A stretch of DNA of 64,000 nt. Origin: Oryzisolibacter propanilivorax. GTDB taxonomy: Bacteria > Pseudomonadota > Gammaproteobacteria > Burkholderiales > Burkholderiaceae_C. The translations under genes were made by a program, and so were the position numbers. Of the stretch, positions 49,122 to 60,401 are shown in pieces (within the stretch, counting starts at the first letter, position 1; every line of letters begins with the position of its first letter). A model generated the notes under the pieces. The model worked only from the letters and a program-made list of their open reading frames with translations. It was not told where the DNA came from and made no database searches. The stretch lies in assembly GCF_900103645.1 (NCBI RefSeq), contig NZ_FNHP01000007.1:62001-126000 (forward strand). Direction: 5' to 3'.

Positions 49122-51047
49122 ATGCCTGCCCCTACCCTTTCGACCCGTCGCGCGCGCGCCGGCCTTGCCGCGCGCGGCTGGATCGCCACTACCCTCGTGA
49201 TGGTGTGCAGCGCCTGCGCCGGACTGCCCAAGGACGTGGACCGTCCCGTCTCCAACGCCATCGACGTCGCCCAGCAGCCCACCGCCCTGTCCGCCTTGGT
49301 GGCCCAGAGGCGCGCCGCGGCCGGGGCGCGCTCGGCGTCGGGCTTCATGCTGCTCAGCGGGCCGCAGGACGCGTACGGCAGCCGCCTGGCGATGGTGCAG
49401 GCCGCGCAGAAGACGCTGGACCTGCAGTACTACGCGATCCACGCCGATGCCAGCACCGCCCGGCTGCTGCAGGGCGTGGTGCAGGCGGCGCGGCGCGGCG
49501 TGCGGGTGCGCATCCTGCTGGACGACTTCCACAGCACCGGGCGCAACGCACTGGTCATGGGCCTGGCGTTCGAGCCGCACATCGAGATGCGCATGTTCAA
49601 CCCGGTGGCCGGCACGCGCGCCTCGATGCTGGGGCGGCTGTGGGGCTCGGTGACCGACTTCTCGCGCGTGCAGCAGCGCATGCACAACAAGCTGTTCATC
49701 GCCGACAACGTGGTAGGCGTGACCGGCGGGCGCAACCTGGGCGACTCGTACTTCGGCCAAGGCACGGGCGAGAACTTCGTCGACATGGACGTGCTGGCCG
49801 CCGGTCCCATCGTGGCCGACATGTCGCGCAGCTTCGACAGCTATTGGAACAACCCGCGCTCCTACCCGGTGCAGTCGCTGATCACGCGTGAGGAACTGGA
49901 GCGCCTGCGCCAGCAGGTGGATCGCAAGGCCCAGGAGGAGGTCCAGGATGCCAATCAGGATGCCGCCCAAGCCCCCCAGCCGCCGCCCTTGGTGACGCCC
50001 AAGGAAGCCGCCAAGGCGGCCGCTGCGGCTGCCCGCTCCAGCGCCAAGGCCGGTGCCGCGGCCGACCTGGCGCCGCCGCCCGAGGCCGCGCACCTGGACA
50101 AGGCGGTGCAGGTCTGGAACCAGCAACCCATGAACCTGCAGGCCGTACAGTGGACCTGGGCGCCGGCGGCCATGCTGGCCGACAAGCCGACCAAGGTGCC
50201 GCTGGAAAGCGACAGCCTGCCCGCTGCCGCAGCCACCTCACCAAGCGAAGCGGACGCCACACCCGATGCCCCGCTGCTGCGCCGCGACGCGCCCGTCAGC
50301 GCGGCTCCTGGCCCGGCGGCCGCCGGGGCGCGCGACGCCGAGACCGTGGTCGATGGCCTGCTGCAGCTGATGCAGCTGACGCAGCGCGAGCTGCTGATCA
50401 TCTCGCCCTACTTCGTGCCGGGCGACGACATGAAGCGCGCCTTCGCCGAGGCCCGCGCGCGCGGGGTGCGGGTCCGCATCCTGACCAACTCGCTGGCGTC
50501 CAACGACGCGCCCATCGCCCACGTCGGCTACGCGCGCCACCGGCGCGAGCTGCTGGAAATGGGAGTCGAGTTGTACGAGCTGCGCAGCGAGCAGGCTGGG
50601 CTGCGCTCGGCCTTCGGCGACTCCGGCGCCGGCGCCTCGTCGGGCAAGGGTGTGGCCGGCAGCAAGTCGGCCACGGGCGAGGACAGCACTTCGGGCGGCG
50701 CGCCCGGCGCATCGCGCTCCATGCTGCACTCCAAGGTGCTGGTCTCCGACCGCAACCTGCTGGTGGTGGGCTCCATGAACCTGGACCTGCGCTCGCAGCT
50801 GCAGAACACCGAGATCGCGCTGGTGATCCGCAGCCGCAAGCTGTCCGAGCAGGCCGCGCACCAGATCGACAACGCCATGCGCGCAGGTGCCTGGCATATC
50901 GAGCAGCAGCCAGACGGCAGCGGACTGGTATGGCGCGCGCCGCAGGGCAGCGACCTGCCGGACGCCACGCACGATCCCGACAGCAGCCTGTGGCTGCGCC
51001 TGATGCTCCGTCTGCTGGGCCCGCTGGCGCCCGACCGGCTGCTGTGA
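49122..51047 (+). CDS. Phospholipase D-family lipoprotein (cardiolipin synthase C-like)
   Basis: This is 641 residues with two HxK(x4)D active sites: His188 in HNKLFIADN and His536 in HSKVLVSDR, each followed by a G-G/G-S motif. The N-terminus has a hydrophobic signal with a lipobox-like VCSAC. Between the two halves lies an unusual stretch of about 150 residues rich in Ala, Pro and Asp (about 265-415), which makes the protein longer than typical ClsC. It probably transfers phosphatidyl groups at the membrane. The position between ribD and dusC gives no further clue. Confidence 0.86.
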   Translation: MPAPTLSTRRARAGLAARGWIATTLVMVCSACAGLPKDVDRPVSNAIDVAQQPTALSALVAQRRAAAGARSASGFMLLSGPQDAYGSRLAMVQAAQKTLDLQYYAIHADASTARLLQGVVQAARRGVRVRILLDDFHSTGRNALVMGLAFEPHIEMRMFNPVAGTRASMLGRLWGSVTDFSRVQQRMHNKLFIADNVVGVTGGRNLGDSYFGQGTGENFVDMDVLAAGPIVADMSRSFDSYWNNPRSYPVQSLITREELERLRQQVDRKAQEEVQDANQDAAQAPQPPPLVTPKEAAKAAAAAARSSAKAGAAADLAPPPEAAHLDKAVQVWNQQPMNLQAVQWTWAPAAMLADKPTKVPLESDSLPAAAATSPSEADATPDAPLLRRDAPVSAAPGPAAAGARDAETVVDGLLQLMQLTQRELLIISPYFVPGDDMKRAFAEARARGVRVRILTNSLASNDAPIAHVGYARHRRELLEMGVELYELRSEQAGLRSAFGDSGAGASSGKGVAGSKSATGEDSTSGGAPGASRSMLHSKVLVSDRNLLVVGSMNLDLRSQLQNTEIALVIRSRKLSEQAAHQIDNAMRAGAWHIEQQPDGSGLVWRAPQGSDLPDATHDPDSSLWLRLMLRLLGPLAPDRLL

Positions 51048-51056
51048 CCGCAGCAG

Positions 51057-52028
51057 TCAGCCGGCGCTGCAGGCCGCCGTGTCCTGCAGCCGCGCCACCC
51101 AGGCGCTGACGTCGCGCTGCTCGGTCATCCGCCGCACCTGCTGGAAGGCCTCCTCGGCCTGCGGATAGTGCCGGCGCAGCAGCGCCAGCCATTGCTTGAG
51201 CCGGCCGGCGCGCTGGCGTGGCTCCAGGTGTTCGCACACCAGATCCCAGAAGCGCGCCAGGTGTGGCGCCATGGCCGTCCAGGGCAGCGGCTCGGGCGCA
51301 TGCCCTGCATCGTGAGCGCGAATGGCCAGCGCCAGGCCCGGATCGGCGACGATGCCGCGCCCCAGCATCAGCGCGTCGCAGCCGCTGGCCGCGCGGCAGC
51401 GCAGCGCGTTCTGCACGCTCCAGATCTCGCCGTTGGCCACCACCGGCACGCGCAACGCCTGGCGGATGGGCGCGACCAGTTCCCAGTACGCCGGCGGACG
51501 GTAGCCGTCGGTCTTGGTGCGCGCGTGCACCACCACCTCGCAGGCGCCGCCGTCCTGCATGGCCAGAGCGCATTCCAGCGCCCGGCCGGGGTCGTCGTAG
51601 CCCAGCCGCATCTTGGCCGACACCGGCAGGTGCGCCGGCACGGCCCGGCGCACGGCCGCCACCACGGCGGCGATGCGCTCGGGCTCGCGCAGCAGCGAGG
51701 CGCCGCCACCGTGCCGATTCACGGTCTTGGCCGGGCAGCCGAAGTTCAGGTCGATCCCTTCCGGCCCCAGCTGCGCCAGACGCGCGGCGTTTTCGGCCAT
51801 GCTCACCGGGTCCGAGCCCAGCAGCTGCGCGCGCACCGGTACGCCGGCCAGGGTGCGCCCGCCGTGCTGCAGTTCGGGGATGAAGCGGTGGAAGACCTTG
51901 TCCGGCAGCAGGCTGCCGGTGACGCGGATGAACTCGGACACGCAGCGGTCCACGCCACCCACGCGCGTGAGCACGTCGCGCAGCACGAAGTCGAGAAGCC
52001 CCTCCATCGGGGCGAGCAGCAGCGTCAT
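51057..52028 (-). CDS. dusC: tRNA-dihydrouridine(16) synthase
   Basis: This is 323 residues with FMN-binding barrel motifs: LLLAPMEGLLDFVLRD, IDLNFGCPAKTVNRHGGGASLL (active-site Cys), KMRLGYDD and VVANGEIWSVQNA. The sequence type is DusC (U16). ATG 52028 begins the domain. It is convergent with the PLD gene. Confidence 0.93.
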   Translation of the reverse strand: MTLLLAPMEGLLDFVLRDVLTRVGGVDRCVSEFIRVTGSLLPDKVFHRFIPELQHGGRTLAGVPVRAQLLGSDPVSMAENAARLAQLGPEGIDLNFGCPAKTVNRHGGGASLLREPERIAAVVAAVRRAVPAHLPVSAKMRLGYDDPGRALECALAMQDGGACEVVVHARTKTDGYRPPAYWELVAPIRQALRVPVVANGEIWSVQNALRCRAASGCDALMLGRGIVADPGLALAIRAHDAGHAPEPLPWTAMAPHLARFWDLVCEHLEPRQRAGRLKQWLALLRRHYPQAEEAFQQVRRMTEQRDVSAWVARLQDTAACSAG

Positions 52029-52173
52029 GGAAAAAGGCACCCACGGGCCAGGCGGGCGGTGCGATCGGGAGGGCGCGCACCTTAACCCATTCGCGGGCGC
52101 CGCCGCAGCGGGCACGAAAAACGGCCGCCTGCATGGCAGGGCAGCTGTAGCGTGCCGGCGCAGGCGCAGGCGG

Positions 52174-53550
52174 TCAGTTGGCCAGGTTGCGGATGTATTC
52201 CGGGGTGAACTGCGTCGACTTCAGGTCGTTCTTGTTCAGGATCGGCCCCTGGTCGCGACCCTGGTACATGTTCATGCCCACATAGGTGCCCGAGTTCAGG
52301 TCGTAGAAGAACGACGTGCCGGCGTGCCAGCGGTTCATGTCGTACGAGTAGTAGTAGTGCGTCTCGCCGTGCTGCCACAGCTGGCCGCGCGCGTCGTACA
52401 GGTCGGTGGCGACGGCATGGCCCGTGTCCTCGTCCAGGAACATCACGCGCTTGGCGAACAGGTGGCGGTAGCTGGGCTTGAGCGCGCCCTCCAGCACCCA
52501 CACGCGGCGCAGCTCGTAGCGGGTGTAGGCCGGGTTCGGGTGGCCGGGCTGGATCAGGTCGGTGTACTTGATCTGCTGGTGCAGGCGCAGCGCATTGGCC
52601 GGGATGACCATCTCGCGCTTGCCCTTGAGCGTCCACTCGTAGCGCTCGGGCGAGCCATTGAACAGCCGATCGGAGTCGATGGTCACCTTGCCGCTGGAGC
52701 CGGGGATCGGCTGGTCGAAGCCGAACTCGGGCATCTGGCGCACGCGGCGCGTGCCTGGGTCGTACATCCACGCCAGGCGCTTGTGCGTGGCGAAGTTGAT
52801 CGGCTCGTTGGACAACACCACCCCGCCCTTCTCGCGCTCGGGCAGCTCGGTGATGTTGGTGGCCGAGGCGTACTGCTCGCCATTGGGCTTGCCCAGGTTG
52901 CCCGGGCTGTCGTAGTAACTCAGCTGCGAATAGATGGTGCGGCCCCAGGTGATATCGCCCTTTTCGGTGACCACCGCCAGGTCGCGCCGCACCGTCTCGG
53001 TGGCGGCGCGCGCGGGCATCAGGTTGTTCCAGAAGGCCTCCAGTCCGTTCTTCGGAATCGGGAAGCTGACCGCGCCCATGTAGCCCTTGACGCCGTTGCC
53101 GTCGTTGACCAGCTCGGCCTCCAGGGCGTTTTTCTTCGCCACGGCGCAGACCTCGTCGTCGTAGCGGAAGTCGCGGTGGCCCGGGTACAGCGGCAGGCGC
53201 ATGGAGTTCGGAAAGCGCTTGAGCAACGCCTTTTGCCCGTCGCTCAGCTTGTCGGCGTACTGCGCCATGTTGGCGGCGGTGATTTCCACCAGCGGCTTTT
53301 CGTTGGCGTACAGGTCGGGCTGGAACTGGCCGGCGTGTTTGGTGAACTTGGTGCCGGCTGGCGCGCCCAGGTACTTGCCGGTGAAGGGTGGGATGGTGCC
53401 CTCGGCGTTGCCGGCCTTGATGCCGCCCATGCAGGTCAGCTCCTTGCCCAGGCGGTCGGCCTCGGCGGCGGACACCTTGGCCTGCGCCAGCGGCGCGGCC
53501 AGCAGTCCTAGGCACAGGGCCAGTGCGGTGCGCGATGGTTGGAAGTTCAT
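52174..53550 (-). CDS. DUF1329 outer-membrane-associated protein
   Basis: This is 458 residues with a signal peptide (ALALCLGLLAAPLAQA). The end repeats LNSGTYVGMNMYQGRDQGPIL typical of DUF1329. The fold is related to LolA/LolB. In many proteobacteria DUF1329 genes accompany RND exporters or hydrocarbon use, but no exporter lies here. Confidence 0.88.
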   Translation of the reverse strand: MNFQPSRTALALCLGLLAAPLAQAKVSAAEADRLGKELTCMGGIKAGNAEGTIPPFTGKYLGAPAGTKFTKHAGQFQPDLYANEKPLVEITAANMAQYADKLSDGQKALLKRFPNSMRLPLYPGHRDFRYDDEVCAVAKKNALEAELVNDGNGVKGYMGAVSFPIPKNGLEAFWNNLMPARAATETVRRDLAVVTEKGDITWGRTIYSQLSYYDSPGNLGKPNGEQYASATNITELPEREKGGVVLSNEPINFATHKRLAWMYDPGTRRVRQMPEFGFDQPIPGSSGKVTIDSDRLFNGSPERYEWTLKGKREMVIPANALRLHQQIKYTDLIQPGHPNPAYTRYELRRVWVLEGALKPSYRHLFAKRVMFLDEDTGHAVATDLYDARGQLWQHGETHYYYSYDMNRWHAGTSFFYDLNSGTYVGMNMYQGRDQGPILNKNDLKSTQFTPEYIRNLAN

Positions 53551-53689
53551 GTGTGCTGCGTCCCTCTCCTGCGGTCAATGAAAGTGGCAACGCGCCCGTG
53601 CAGGCGCGTCGATGCAGCCGATTGTTCAAAGCCCGCGCGCGTCGGGAATCGTCTGATGGGACTAGCACAGCCCTGGCATGTGCCGCAGC

Positions 53690-53762
53690 GCAAATTCAGA
53701 CAAAAAAGCCCGCTGGCCCTTGCGGGCAGCAGGCCTGCAGCTATCAAAAAGTGAGTTTTTCG
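53690..53762 (-). repeat. Dispersed intergenic repeat, copy 6
   Basis: On the minus strand: TTTTTGATAGCTGCAGGCCT, then GCCCGC...GCGGGC and a T-run. It overlaps a good intrinsic terminator for the acetyltransferase gene (listed separately), direct support that the family can terminate transcription. Confidence 0.78.
53702..53727 (-). terminator. Intrinsic terminator of the acetyltransferase gene
   Basis: On the minus strand GCCCGC-AAGGGCCA-GCGGGC is followed by six T. It lies about 37 bases after the stop codon, inside repeat copy 6. Confidence 0.85.
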
Positions 53763-53763
53763 A

Positions 53764-54285
53764 TCAGTTTAGCGGGCGCTTCAGGCGCACTTCCTCAATC
53801 TTCACGCCGCCGATCACGGCGGTCTTGGCGGTGGTCATCTCGCGCTTGAAGCCGGCCATCTCATGAAAGCGCAGCGCACGCTCGTTGCGCAGCGGCACCC
53901 AGGCGGTGACGGTGGTGCAGCCTTCCTCGGACAGGCCGTCGCGCGCGGCGTCCCACAGGGCCACGCCCACGCCCTGGCTCCAGTGGCTGGGGGCGGCATA
54001 GATGGCCCAGATCTCGCCGGTGGTCGGGCGGGTCTTGGCATCGCGCGAGCGATCGAAGCCGACGAAGCCGACGATCTTGTCGCCATCGACGGCCACCTGC
54101 ACCTGGGGCTCGCAGTACTCGATGGCCTCGCGCCAGTAGGCCTGACGCTTTTCCACGGACGTCATGGATTTCAGCTGATCGTCCGGCACCAGACCACGGT
54201 AGGCCTCCAGTGCGGCGTGGGTGTGGACTTGGGCGATGGCCTTGGCATCGCGGAGGGTGGCAGGGCGGACCTGGATACTGGACAT
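53764..54285 (-). CDS. GNAT-family N-acetyltransferase
   Basis: This is about 173 residues. VRPATLRDAKAIAQVHTHAALEAY opens the GNAT fold, and acetyl-CoA-binding strand 4/helix 3 is EIWAIYAAPSHWSQGVGVALWDAA (with R/Q-x-x-G-x-G-like WSQGVG). Substrate unknown. Start ATG 54285 or 54291. Confidence 0.85.
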   Translation of the reverse strand: MSSIQVRPATLRDAKAIAQVHTHAALEAYRGLVPDDQLKSMTSVEKRQAYWREAIEYCEPQVQVAVDGDKIVGFVGFDRSRDAKTRPTTGEIWAIYAAPSHWSQGVGVALWDAARDGLSEEGCTTVTAWVPLRNERALRFHEMAGFKREMTTAKTAVIGGVKIEEVRLKRPLN

Positions 54286-54417
54286 GGACAAACGAAGACG
54301 GGTGACAAAGGGAAAACCCGCTATTTTTACGCAAACGACCCCAGGTGCGCCAGGGGCAGGGTTTCAAGCCCTTAGCAACACTGCCTGAACCAGGATGCGG
54401 GCCCTGTTTGCGCCGCT

Positions 54418-55866
54418 TCAGGCGAGCCGTTTGAGCAATGCCAGCACCCGCTCGAACCTTGCCCCGTAAGGCGGGTACAGCAGCTGGCCGAGGTTCCAGC
54501 GCGACTGCACCAGCACGCTTTTCTGATGGCAAAAGCGCAGGAAGCCGGCCTCGCCATGGTAGGCCCCCCAGCCGCTGTCGCCCACCCCGCCGAACGGCAG
54601 GTTGTCGTGCGCGACGTGCAGCAGCGTGTCGTTCACCGACACCCCGCCGCTGACCGTACGGCCCAGCACCTCGTCGCGCACGGCGTTGTTGCGGCCGAAC
54701 CAGTACAAGGCCAGCGGCCGGGGCTGGGAATTGATGTGCGCCACCGCGTCGTCCAGCCGTTCATAGCCCAGCACCGGCAGCACCGGGCCAAAGATTTCCT
54801 CCTGCATCAGCTGCATCTGTGCGGTGGCGCCGAAGACCAGCACCGGCGCCATCTGCCGCCCCACGCCATCGCCGATGCTCTGCGGCGGACGGGGCGGACT
54901 GCCGGGCACCGGCTGCAGCACGCGCAGCTGCGCGCCCAGTGTCTGCGCCTGCTGCAGCATGGTGCGCAGCCGCGCCAGGTGGCGGGTGTTGATGATGGAG
55001 GCGTAGTCGGGGTTGCCCTCGAAATACGGGAACAGCCGCGCCACCGCTGCCTGGTAGGCATCGGCGAAGGCCGCCTCGCTGCCGCGCGGCAGCAGCACGT
55101 AGTCGGGGGCGATGCAGGTCTGGCCGGCGTTCAGCAGCTTGCCGTGGGCGATCTTCAAGACCGCGTCTTGCAGGTCGCAGTCGGCGTCGATGATGCACGG
55201 CGACTTGCCGCCGAGCTCCAGCGTGGTCGGCGTCAGGTTGGCCGCGGCGGCCTGCGCCACCTTGCGGCCGACGGCGGTCGAGCCGGTGAACACCAGGTGG
55301 TCGAAGGGCAGCGACGCCACCAGCGCCGCCGTGGCCGCATCGCCTTGTGCCACGGCAAATTCCTCGGGCGCGAAGAACTGCGCCACTAGCGCGGCCAGCT
55401 GCGCCGAGGTGTGCGGCGTGAGCTCACTGGGTTTCAGCAGCACCCGGTTGCCGGCGGCCAGCGCACTCATAGCGGGCGCCAGCGACAGTTGCACGGGGTA
55501 GTTCCAGGGGGCGATCACGCCAACCACGCCCAGCGGCTGGCGCTCGATGAAGGCGCGCGCGGGCTGCAGCGCCAGCGGGGTGCGTACGCGCTGCGGACGG
55601 CTCCAGCGCGCCAGGTGGCGCAGGGTGTGCGCCAGCTGCGCACGCAGCACAAAGAAGTCAGCCACCTCGGTGAGGTGCGGCGAGCGCATGCCGAAGTCGG
55701 CCTGCACGGCCGCTGCCAGCACCGGTGCATGTTCTTGCAGCAGCTTGCCCAGGCGTAGCAGGCGTTCACGCCGCAGCGTCAGCGGTACCTGCGGCTGGGC
55801 GCGGCTGGCTTCGTGCTGGCGCTGGAAAATCTCACGAATGGCATCGGGCGGCATGCCGGCCATCAT
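54418..55866 (-). CDS. Coniferyl-aldehyde-type aldehyde dehydrogenase
   Basis: This is 482 residues of an NAD(P)-dependent aldehyde dehydrogenase. PWNYPVQLSLAPAMSALAAGN, FTGSTAVGRKVAQAAAANLTP, LELGGKSPCIID (catalytic Glu) and NAGQTCIAPDYVLL (catalytic Cys) are clear. The closest type I recognise is coniferyl aldehyde dehydrogenase, which also acts on other long or aromatic aldehydes. The true substrate is unknown. Confidence 0.88.
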   Translation of the reverse strand: MMAGMPPDAIREIFQRQHEASRAQPQVPLTLRRERLLRLGKLLQEHAPVLAAAVQADFGMRSPHLTEVADFFVLRAQLAHTLRHLARWSRPQRVRTPLALQPARAFIERQPLGVVGVIAPWNYPVQLSLAPAMSALAAGNRVLLKPSELTPHTSAQLAALVAQFFAPEEFAVAQGDAATAALVASLPFDHLVFTGSTAVGRKVAQAAAANLTPTTLELGGKSPCIIDADCDLQDAVLKIAHGKLLNAGQTCIAPDYVLLPRGSEAAFADAYQAAVARLFPYFEGNPDYASIINTRHLARLRTMLQQAQTLGAQLRVLQPVPGSPPRPPQSIGDGVGRQMAPVLVFGATAQMQLMQEEIFGPVLPVLGYERLDDAVAHINSQPRPLALYWFGRNNAVRDEVLGRTVSGGVSVNDTLLHVAHDNLPFGGVGDSGWGAYHGEAGFLRFCHQKSVLVQSRWNLGQLLYPPYGARFERVLALLKRLA

Positions 55867-55894
55867 AGGCGCGGCATGCGGGGGCGCCGGGGTT

Positions 55895-56203
55895 TCAGCG
55901 GACTTCGCGTACCTGTACGTCGGTCACATCTGTCACTTCGCGCAACCGCGCCCCGCCGGCACGCGCGGTGCCGGCGGCATGCGCCGTCCAGCGCGCGGTG
56001 CTGCGCGTGGCCTGGCTCCAGGCGCCGCGCGGATCGACACGCATCCAGGGCGCCACCGGCCGGCCCGTGAGCCGCGACCACACCAGCCGCAGTCCCCAAG
56101 CCAGGGCCAGTACGCAGCCCATGGCCAGGATGCTCAGAAACAGGATCACGCCCATGGCCACGACCACGAAGCGCAGGGTCCACCGGGCCAGCCCGGTCAG
56201 CAT
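55895..56203 (-). CDS. Small membrane protein of unknown function
   Basis: This is 102 residues with two hydrophobic segments near the start (RFVVVAMGVILFLSILAMGCVLALAWGLRL), then a basic and hydrophilic tail. ATG 56203 follows a weak purine-rich site. No family recognised. It lies between clpB and the aldehyde dehydrogenase, same strand. Confidence 0.6.
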   Translation of the reverse strand: MLTGLARWTLRFVVVAMGVILFLSILAMGCVLALAWGLRLVWSRLTGRPVAPWMRVDPRGAWSQATRSTARWTAHAAGTARAGGARLREVTDVTDVQVREVR

Positions 56204-56281
56204 GTCGTTCAAAACTTGCCCCTTTCTAGGCGGATTGCAGGCGCCACGCCTATGCGCCACGCCTGCAGTCCATGGTAGACC

Positions 56282-58891
<2,610 letters not shown>

Positions 58892-58961
58892 GGCGTGATG
58901 TCCTCCGTATCGCAAAACACTTGAGGCGCCCGGCGAATCATTTCAAGGCATGCGACTGCGC

Positions 58962-60377
58962 TCAGACGTGCAGGAACCCCAGGTTCACTGGATACGCGGC
59001 GCCGCCGAAGTGCCCGATATTGGGCAACACCAAGGGCAGTTCGGCATCCGACACGCCGAACCAGCTGGCCAGCGTGGCGGCGAACTGGTCCACCGAAGTG
59101 GTCGGCAGCAGCCGCCCCTGCCCGACGTGCCAGGCATCTTCGGGCGCGCCGGTGTTGCCCACGCTCACCGGCGGCGGCGTGCCATAGAAGGCACGCCCGC
59201 GCACCGCGCCGCCCACCACCAGATGGTGGCTGCCCCAGCCGTGGTCGGCGCCGTCGCCGTTCGAACTCAGTGTACGGCCGAAGTCGGACGCGGTGAAGGT
59301 CGTGACCTGCCGGGCCAGACCCATCTCCTGCGTGGCCTGATGGAAAGCCGTGATGCCGTCGCTGACCTGGCGCAGCAGCGCCGGCTGGCGCTGCACCAGG
59401 TTGTCGTGCAGGTCGAAGCCGCCCAGCGAGACCATGAACACCTGGCGCCTGACGCCCAGCGCGGCGTGCGCGCCGATCATGCGTGCCACCATGCGCAGCT
59501 GCGCGGCCAGGCGGTTGCCCGCGAGAAACGGCGTGTTCAGCGCCACGCCCGCCGTCGCCTGTGCCACCTGTTGCTGCGCGCCGATGCCGCGGCGCATGAC
59601 CTGGGTGTAGGCGTCCTCGAGCTGGTGCGCGCGTGGCTGCTGCAGCAGTTCGGCGAACGCTCCGCGCATCGCCGGCTGGGAAAAGAACTTGTTGGACAGC
59701 GCATTCACCGCAATCGCCCCAGCCGGCGTGCACTGGTATTGCACCGTGTCGTGCCCGGACAGCAGCGCGCTGGTGCCCGACAGCGACACGCAGGAGAACA
59801 GCGAGCCGCCGTTGCTCGACAGCGCCAAGTCGCCCAGGCGCCCGCCCCAGCCGTGCGTGGCGCCCTCGGCGGCCTGCGACTGCCAGACCGACTGCTGATC
59901 GTTATGCGAGAACAGCTTGGGCGGCAGCGGCACCGCGCGCGCCTCGTACTGCGCGCGCGTGGTCGGCACGACCAGCGGGCCGACGTTGAGCAGGGCCGCC
60001 GCCTGGCCGTCGTTGAACAGGCCGGCCAGCCCTGCCATGGTCGGGTGCAGCGCGTACTCCTGCCCGCCGGGCAGCGGCTGAGCGGTCAGCAGCCGCGTGG
60101 CCTGCAGCTGATCATGGGGCAGCGCGATGCCGGCGCGGATGCGCGCATAGCTGGCGTGGCTGGCGGCGTCGAACGGCACCACGGTGTTGGCGTAATCGTT
60201 GCCGCCGAACAGGAACACGCAGACCAGCGCCTTGTAGTCGCTGGCGGTCATGGCGGCGGCCTCGCCCATGGCCGCCAGGTTGAGCGACAGCGGCGCGGCT
60301 GCGCCCATCATCGCCAGCTGGCCGCAGCGGCGCAGGAAGGCGCGGCGCGCCAGGGTGTCGGTGTGCAGGACATGCAT
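58962..60377 (-). CDS. DUF1501 secreted protein (Tat-type signal)
   Basis: This is 471 residues. The start LARRAFLRRCGQLAMMGAAAP is a twin-arginine-type signal. VCVFLFGGNDYANTVVPFD and the end GTPPPVSVGNTG...GRLLPTTSVDQFAATLA are DUF1501 features, an alkaline-phosphatase-like fold. It follows a DUF1800 gene on the same strand, the usual pair; role unknown. Confidence 0.88.
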   Translation of the reverse strand: MHVLHTDTLARRAFLRRCGQLAMMGAAAPLSLNLAAMGEAAAMTASDYKALVCVFLFGGNDYANTVVPFDAASHASYARIRAGIALPHDQLQATRLLTAQPLPGGQEYALHPTMAGLAGLFNDGQAAALLNVGPLVVPTTRAQYEARAVPLPPKLFSHNDQQSVWQSQAAEGATHGWGGRLGDLALSSNGGSLFSCVSLSGTSALLSGHDTVQYQCTPAGAIAVNALSNKFFSQPAMRGAFAELLQQPRAHQLEDAYTQVMRRGIGAQQQVAQATAGVALNTPFLAGNRLAAQLRMVARMIGAHAALGVRRQVFMVSLGGFDLHDNLVQRQPALLRQVSDGITAFHQATQEMGLARQVTTFTASDFGRTLSSNGDGADHGWGSHHLVVGGAVRGRAFYGTPPPVSVGNTGAPEDAWHVGQGRLLPTTSVDQFAATLASWFGVSDAELPLVLPNIGHFGGAAYPVNLGFLHV

Positions 60378-60401
60378 GGAACAGGGCTCCGCGGAAGGGC
60401 G

